DNA of 41,097 nucleotides from Paludibacteraceae bacterium (GTDB taxonomy: Bacteria; Bacteroidota; Bacteroidia; Bacteroidales; Paludibacteraceae): contig JAKSKW010000016.1 of NCBI GenBank assembly GCA_024401495.1, positions 1-41,097 on the forward strand. Direction: 5' to 3'. The notes under the pieces were generated by a model, which was given only the letters and a program-made list of their open reading frames with translations, did not search any database and was not told where the DNA came from. The translations under genes were made by a program, and so were the position numbers. This document shows positions 37,620 through 41,097 of this stretch, piece after piece (position 1 is the stretch's first letter; each line of letters starts with the position of its first letter).

Positions 37620-38531
37620 TCAAATCACCATTGCGACAACTGTCATAATCGCAAACACCATCATATTGCGTGAGCTCTCGCCAATCAACTGGTTGAGTGC
37701 CTTTCCTCTCTTGATTTTAATCAGTTTGGTGTACGACATCAAATGCAATATAATATATGGTATATAAAAGAATGAAAGGGCTAAATGTCCTCTGAAGACG
37801 TAGAGCATCAAGGCGACGGCTCCGAATCCACAGCCTAAATAAAGCAATTCTCCGAATCTCTCACCTAATTTCACAATCAACGTGCGCTTGCCATCTGCGG
37901 CATCAGTTTCACGATCACGATAGTTGTTGACCACCAACAATGCGTTGATTGCCAATCCCGTCGCCACTCCTGCCACTATACATCCTGGATCTGTGAAGCA
38001 ATATGGATTCTGGCAGTAGCATGTGAAACAAGTGGCCACGATACCAAAGAAACCGACAACGGCGACGTCGCCCAATCCATTATATGAAAGAGGGAATGGT
38101 CCTGACGTGTAGAAATAGGCGAAGAAGATACAGAATATGCCGACGCCGATCATCGTCCACACCTGTTCTTCCATAATGATAGGAAGCATACACAATCCGC
38201 ATACTGCAGCAAGCCCCACCACAATCGCTATTCCAATCAGCATGGCTTTCTTCGTGATCCAGCCCTGAGCCATAGCTCTCTCCGGACCAAGGCGATCCTT
38301 ACCGTCGCTACCCTTCAAGAAATCAAAAAGGTCGTTGATAAGATTGGCTGCTATCTGCATAAGCGACGCGAACAAAAAGCAAATGACGAATTTTCTCCAG
38401 TCGAACACGAATGAGTCATTCAAAAACACACTCAACGCCGAGCCAACCAACACTGGCACCACCGCAGCAGCCAACGTCTTCGGACGTGCCGCCAATATCC
38501 ACGCTTTTGCCGAATTTACCTCTACCATCAT
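37620..38531 (-). CDS. menA: 1,4-dihydroxy-2-naphthoate polyprenyltransferase
   Basis: From the ATG at 38531 the product has 303 residues. It is a UbiA-superfamily membrane enzyme that prenylates dihydroxynaphthoate in menaquinone synthesis. The first aspartate-rich motif, NLINDLFDFLKGSD, and the second, NNYRDRETDAADGKRTL, are both present, with about eight membrane helices and the family start WILAARPKTLAAAVVPVLVG. The frame is open further upstream to a TTG at 38648, which overlaps the stop of the S41 gene (TTGA) and would add 39 residues: Met, eighteen Thr-Lys pairs, Thr and Arg, encoded by a hexamer repeat. I prefer the ATG because MenA proteins start at this point, but the extended form is possible. 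It is the last gene of an operon with the S41 peptidase and a deaminase. Confidence 0.93.
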   Translation of the reverse strand: MMVEVNSAKAWILAARPKTLAAAVVPVLVGSALSVFLNDSFVFDWRKFVICFLFASLMQIAANLINDLFDFLKGSDGKDRLGPERAMAQGWITKKAMLIGIAIVVGLAAVCGLCMLPIIMEEQVWTMIGVGIFCIFFAYFYTSGPFPLSYNGLGDVAVVGFFGIVATCFTCYCQNPYCFTDPGCIVAGVATGLAINALLVVNNYRDRETDAADGKRTLIVKLGERFGELLYLGCGFGAVALMLYVFRGHLALSFFYIPYIILHLMSYTKLIKIKRGKALNQLIGESSRNMMVFAIMTVVAMVI

Positions 38532-38534
38532 CCT

Positions 38535-38645
38535 CGTCTTCGTCTTCGTTTTCGTCTTCGTTTTCGTTTTCGTCTTCGTCTTCGTTTTCGTCTTCGTCTT
38601 CGTTTTCGTCTTCGTCTTCGTTTTCGTCTTCGTTTTCGTTTTCGT
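38535..38645 (-). repeat. Hexanucleotide tandem repeat at the S41/menA junction
   Basis: On the minus strand the unit is ACGAAR (ACGAAA or ACGAAG), repeated eighteen times plus a final ACG. It fills the space between the S41 stop codon and the first menA ATG and is in frame with menA. Because the unit is a multiple of three, slippage would not shift the frame. Confidence 0.95.
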
Positions 38646-40366
38646 CAACGTTCCAAAATCATCTTCATCTCAGGGCTAACGAATGCCTTCAATGCCTCCT
38701 GGTAAGCTTTGTCCTCCAAATTATACGACCAATAGAAAGGTCGCTGCTTATGATCATCCGAACCATGGATCGAACGGATCAAATATGAGACAAGCAGACG
38801 CATGATTCTCTGCTGTGTGGTCGATGATGGCTCTTCAACATCACCATATGACGGAACAAATCCTTTCTCCTTCTTTGCATAAGCTAAGAATTCATAATAT
38901 ACACTATCGTGCATCAAATTCTTATACGTAAGCATATAGTCGCCCTTCTTCTTATACGACTCAATTTCAGTTGGATGATTCTCAATATACTTATAAGAGA
39001 ATTCATAGATGACGTCGCTCAAAAGAACCTTCTTTGCGAATTCCGACATATTTGTATCAAGCGGCACGAAGATATCAGGCACGATACCACCGCCTGCGTA
39101 GACCGTACGGCCAAGCTTGCATGTCTTGAACTTCAAACTGTCGTTCTCAGCGGCCTTCTTCATGCTGTCGACGTTGGTCATCTCACCATGCTCGTAGCGA
39201 TGAGCTGTCTCAGCGCGATAATCGTAATCCTTACCGTAATATTTCTGCACGCATCTTCCCGAAGGAGTGTAATATCTTGCGACGGTTAGACGCAATGCCG
39301 CTCCACCTGAGATTGGAACCTGCTGCTGCACAAGCCCCTTACCGAATGAACGGCAGCCTACGATGACTCCCCTATCGTTGTCCTGGATGGCACCAGCGAA
39401 GATCTCACTCGCAGAAGCGGAGTTCTCATTGATTAGCACCACAATCGGAGCCGAGATAATAGGATCGCGTCGAGACATCAATACCTCCATTGGATTCTCT
39501 CGCGTCTCCCCACGACCGCATGTGTAGACGATAGTATCACCCTCGTCGAGAAGATAATCCAACATCTCGCCAGCGACAGGAAGATAGCCACCTCCATTAT
39601 TACGTAGGTCAACAATGAAACGTCGAGCACCTTCAGTCTGAAGCTGAAGCAAAGCCTCATAGAATTCAGCATGAGTCTTTTCGCCAAAACGATCCACTTT
39701 CACATAACCCGTGATATCATCAGCCATATAGAAAGCATCCACAGTCTCCTGAGCCACCTCACCACGAATCACCTCATAATCAATAGTCTCAGGCACTCCT
39801 GCACGCTTAATGCCAAGTTTGACGTGGGTATTCTTAGGTCCACGTAGTTTTCTCACCACCGTCTCGTTAGTCAACTTAGGTCCGACGAAAACACTGTCGT
39901 CGACAGCGATAATCTTATCTCCGGCGCGAAGTCCGACCTTCTCCGATGGTCCGCCCGAAATCACCTGCACCACATTCACCGTATCGTTGTGGAGATTAAA
40001 CTGCACACCGATACCGAAGAAACTGCTGGCAAGCTCGTCGTTAGTGATCTGAAGATCCTCCGCCTTGATATAAGCAGTGTGGGGATCAAGAGTCTCAGTA
40101 AGCTGAGGGATCACACGATCCACAAGGTCAGCCATATTGACAGTGTCGACATACATCTTCGACACATAGTGAAGCACATCCGACATCTTGCGAGCGGCAA
40201 TCACGTCGGCCTCACCTTCAAATGTTTTATGTTGTGGTTTTGAGACATTCTCAGCGGTATATACATATCTTATACCGAATTTTGCACCAAAGATAAAAGC
40301 AACGGCAGTGAACACACCGAGCACAACCGGGATAAGTGCTAATTTAAGTTTGTCGTTAATCTGCAT
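38645..40366 (-). CDS. S41-family C-terminal processing peptidase with PDZ domain
   Basis: The protein has 573 residues. An N-terminal hydrophobic segment (LALIPVVLGVFTAVAFIFG) acts as a signal anchor, so the enzyme is periplasmic. A PDZ domain follows at about 105-190 (FFGIGVQFNL, ISGGPSEKVGLRAGDKIIAVDD). The S41 core contains VDLRNNGGGYL, the catalytic Ser in NENSASASEIFAGA and the catalytic Lys in CRSFGKGLVQQQ. Such Ctp/Prc-type proteases process or degrade envelope proteins from their C termini. It lies 21 bases after the deaminase gene and overlaps a possible TTG start of menA. Confidence 0.95.
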   Translation of the reverse strand: MQINDKLKLALIPVVLGVFTAVAFIFGAKFGIRYVYTAENVSKPQHKTFEGEADVIAARKMSDVLHYVSKMYVDTVNMADLVDRVIPQLTETLDPHTAYIKAEDLQITNDELASSFFGIGVQFNLHNDTVNVVQVISGGPSEKVGLRAGDKIIAVDDSVFVGPKLTNETVVRKLRGPKNTHVKLGIKRAGVPETIDYEVIRGEVAQETVDAFYMADDITGYVKVDRFGEKTHAEFYEALLQLQTEGARRFIVDLRNNGGGYLPVAGEMLDYLLDEGDTIVYTCGRGETRENPMEVLMSRRDPIISAPIVVLINENSASASEIFAGAIQDNDRGVIVGCRSFGKGLVQQQVPISGGAALRLTVARYYTPSGRCVQKYYGKDYDYRAETAHRYEHGEMTNVDSMKKAAENDSLKFKTCKLGRTVYAGGGIVPDIFVPLDTNMSEFAKKVLLSDVIYEFSYKYIENHPTEIESYKKKGDYMLTYKNLMHDSVYYEFLAYAKKEKGFVPSYGDVEEPSSTTQQRIMRLLVSYLIRSIHGSDDHKQRPFYWSYNLEDKAYQEALKAFVSPEMKMILER

Positions 40367-40387
40367 AAGGTTCTTGTTAAATTATAT

Positions 40388-40825
40388 TCACTCTTTATAA
40401 TCCTGTTCATTTAAATATTCCACCTTAACGCCGGCACGTTCCAAAAGGTCAATACCATCAGTCAAGCGGTATTTCTCCGAGTAGACGACGCGTTTGATTC
40501 CAGCCTGAATAATCAGTTTAGCGCACTCGATGCAAGGCGACGCAGTGACGTAAAGAGTAGCACCGTCGCTACTATTATTGCTTTGGGCCACTTTAGCGAT
40601 AGCGTTAGCCTCAGCGTGAAGAACGTAAGGGAACGTAGTATCGTTGTCATCCTCACAGATATTAGGGAAACCAGAAGGCGTACCGTTGTAACCGTCGGAG
40701 ATGATAGTCTTGTCTTTAACAAGGAGTGCACCCACCTGACGACGCTTACAATAAGAGTTTTCGGCCCATATTCTGGCCATTCTGATATATCTATAGTCGA
40801 TTTTCTTTAATTTGTCCGGGTTCAT
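40388..40825 (-). CDS. dCMP deaminase family protein (ComEB-like)
   Basis: The protein has 145 residues, a cytidine/deoxycytidylate deaminase fold. The zinc site is HAEANA (catalytic His and Glu) near residue 71 and PCIEC near 98. The QVGALLVKDKTIISDGYNGTPSGFPN segment (in parts) is typical of deoxycytidylate deaminase, which makes dUMP for thymidylate synthesis. It is the first gene of an operon with the S41 peptidase and menA. Substrate is assigned by family only. Confidence 0.93.
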   Translation of the reverse strand: MNPDKLKKIDYRYIRMARIWAENSYCKRRQVGALLVKDKTIISDGYNGTPSGFPNICEDDNDTTFPYVLHAEANAIAKVAQSNNSSDGATLYVTASPCIECAKLIIQAGIKRVVYSEKYRLTDGIDLLERAGVKVEYLNEQDYKE

Positions 40826-40897
40826 AAGTTCTTTTTTAACGGTGACGCTGACGTTAACGATGACACCTATAATAGCATGTTAAAATCAAACAACATA

Positions 40898-40905
40898 CAA
40901 AAGTA
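40898..40905 (-). promoter_or_regulatory. Candidate -7 box of the deaminase operon
   Basis: On the minus strand TACTTTTG fits TAnnTTTG, about 73 bases before the ATG at 40825. No good TTTG lies 19 bases upstream; ACTG is at that place. Confidence 0.4.
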
Positions 40906-40976
40906 AAGAAAACTATGGAATAATCAGTGATTTGCGAAAAAAAGGAAAAGAAGAAAGTAAAAAAAACGAATAAAAG

Positions 40977-41007
40977 TTTGTGGGAAACAAAATTTAGACT
41001 ACCTTTG
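40977..41007 (+). promoter_or_regulatory. Consensus sigma-ABfr promoter of tRNA-Gly
   Basis: TTTG (40977-40980), 19 bases, TACCTTTG (41000-41007): an exact match to the Bacteroidetes consensus, about 37 bases before the tRNA. Confidence 0.85.
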
Positions 41008-41044
41008 CACTCGCAAAAGAAAAAGAAACGCTCTTTTACATACT

Positions 41045-41097
<53 letters not shown>

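Noticed and set aside
38535..38645. CRISPR-like periodic array
   Set aside because: The unit is 6 bp with no unique spacers, so it is a microsatellite.
38335..38788. Plus-strand frames with (Phe-Val)n and poly-Ser stretches
   Set aside because: They are translations of the hexamer repeat on the wrong strand and overlap menA and the S41 gene.

Overview
The window is a chromosomal piece of a Bacteroidota genome, most likely order Bacteroidales. The evidence is a type IX secretion (T9SS) sorting tail, S-D/E-rich surface lipoprotein signals, three promoters that match the Bacteroidetes sigma-ABfr consensus (TTTG-N19-TAnnTTTG or close to it), mostly weak ribosome binding sites, a zinc-free L36 and Bacteroidetes-type ribosomal proteins. 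Genus cannot be fixed from the sequence alone.

Layout. (1) 1-2642: a lipoprotein gene with a strong terminator, an insertion-sequence remnant, and two inverted copies of a small interspersed element flanking a small beta-barrel gene. (2) 2016-16078, minus strand: an accessory surface cluster. In transcription order it holds a PKD-like lipoprotein, an 85-residue chimeric remnant, a TraO-like barrel protein, a second PKD-like lipoprotein, a giant 3.5-thousand-residue T9SS-exported Ig/PKD protein, and a second TraO-like barrel protein. (3) 16357-18634: rtcB RNA ligase, divergent from a WYL-domain regulator, with a perfect 10+10 bp palindrome between them. (4) 18714-35926, minus strand: a continuous str-S10-spc-alpha ribosomal supercluster from rpsL to rplQ, including fusA, secY, infA and rpoA; the map gene common between secY and infA in relatives is absent. 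(5) 36388-37560: an AAA ATPase of the DUF4143 type behind a repeated, palindromic upstream region. (6) 37620-40825, minus strand: a dCMP deaminase, S41 peptidase and MenA operon; a 114-bp hexanucleotide tandem repeat sits at the S41/menA junction. (7) 41045-41097: a tRNA-Gly(GCC) cut by the window end, with a consensus promoter.

The core genes are ordinary. The most unusual parts are the giant-protein cluster with its paralogous lipoproteins and barrel proteins, the MITE-like inverted repeats around one barrel gene, the rtcB/WYL palindrome, and the hexamer repeat that could lengthen the MenA N terminus or alter its translational coupling. All functional links in the surface cluster are inferences from gene order and family resemblance.
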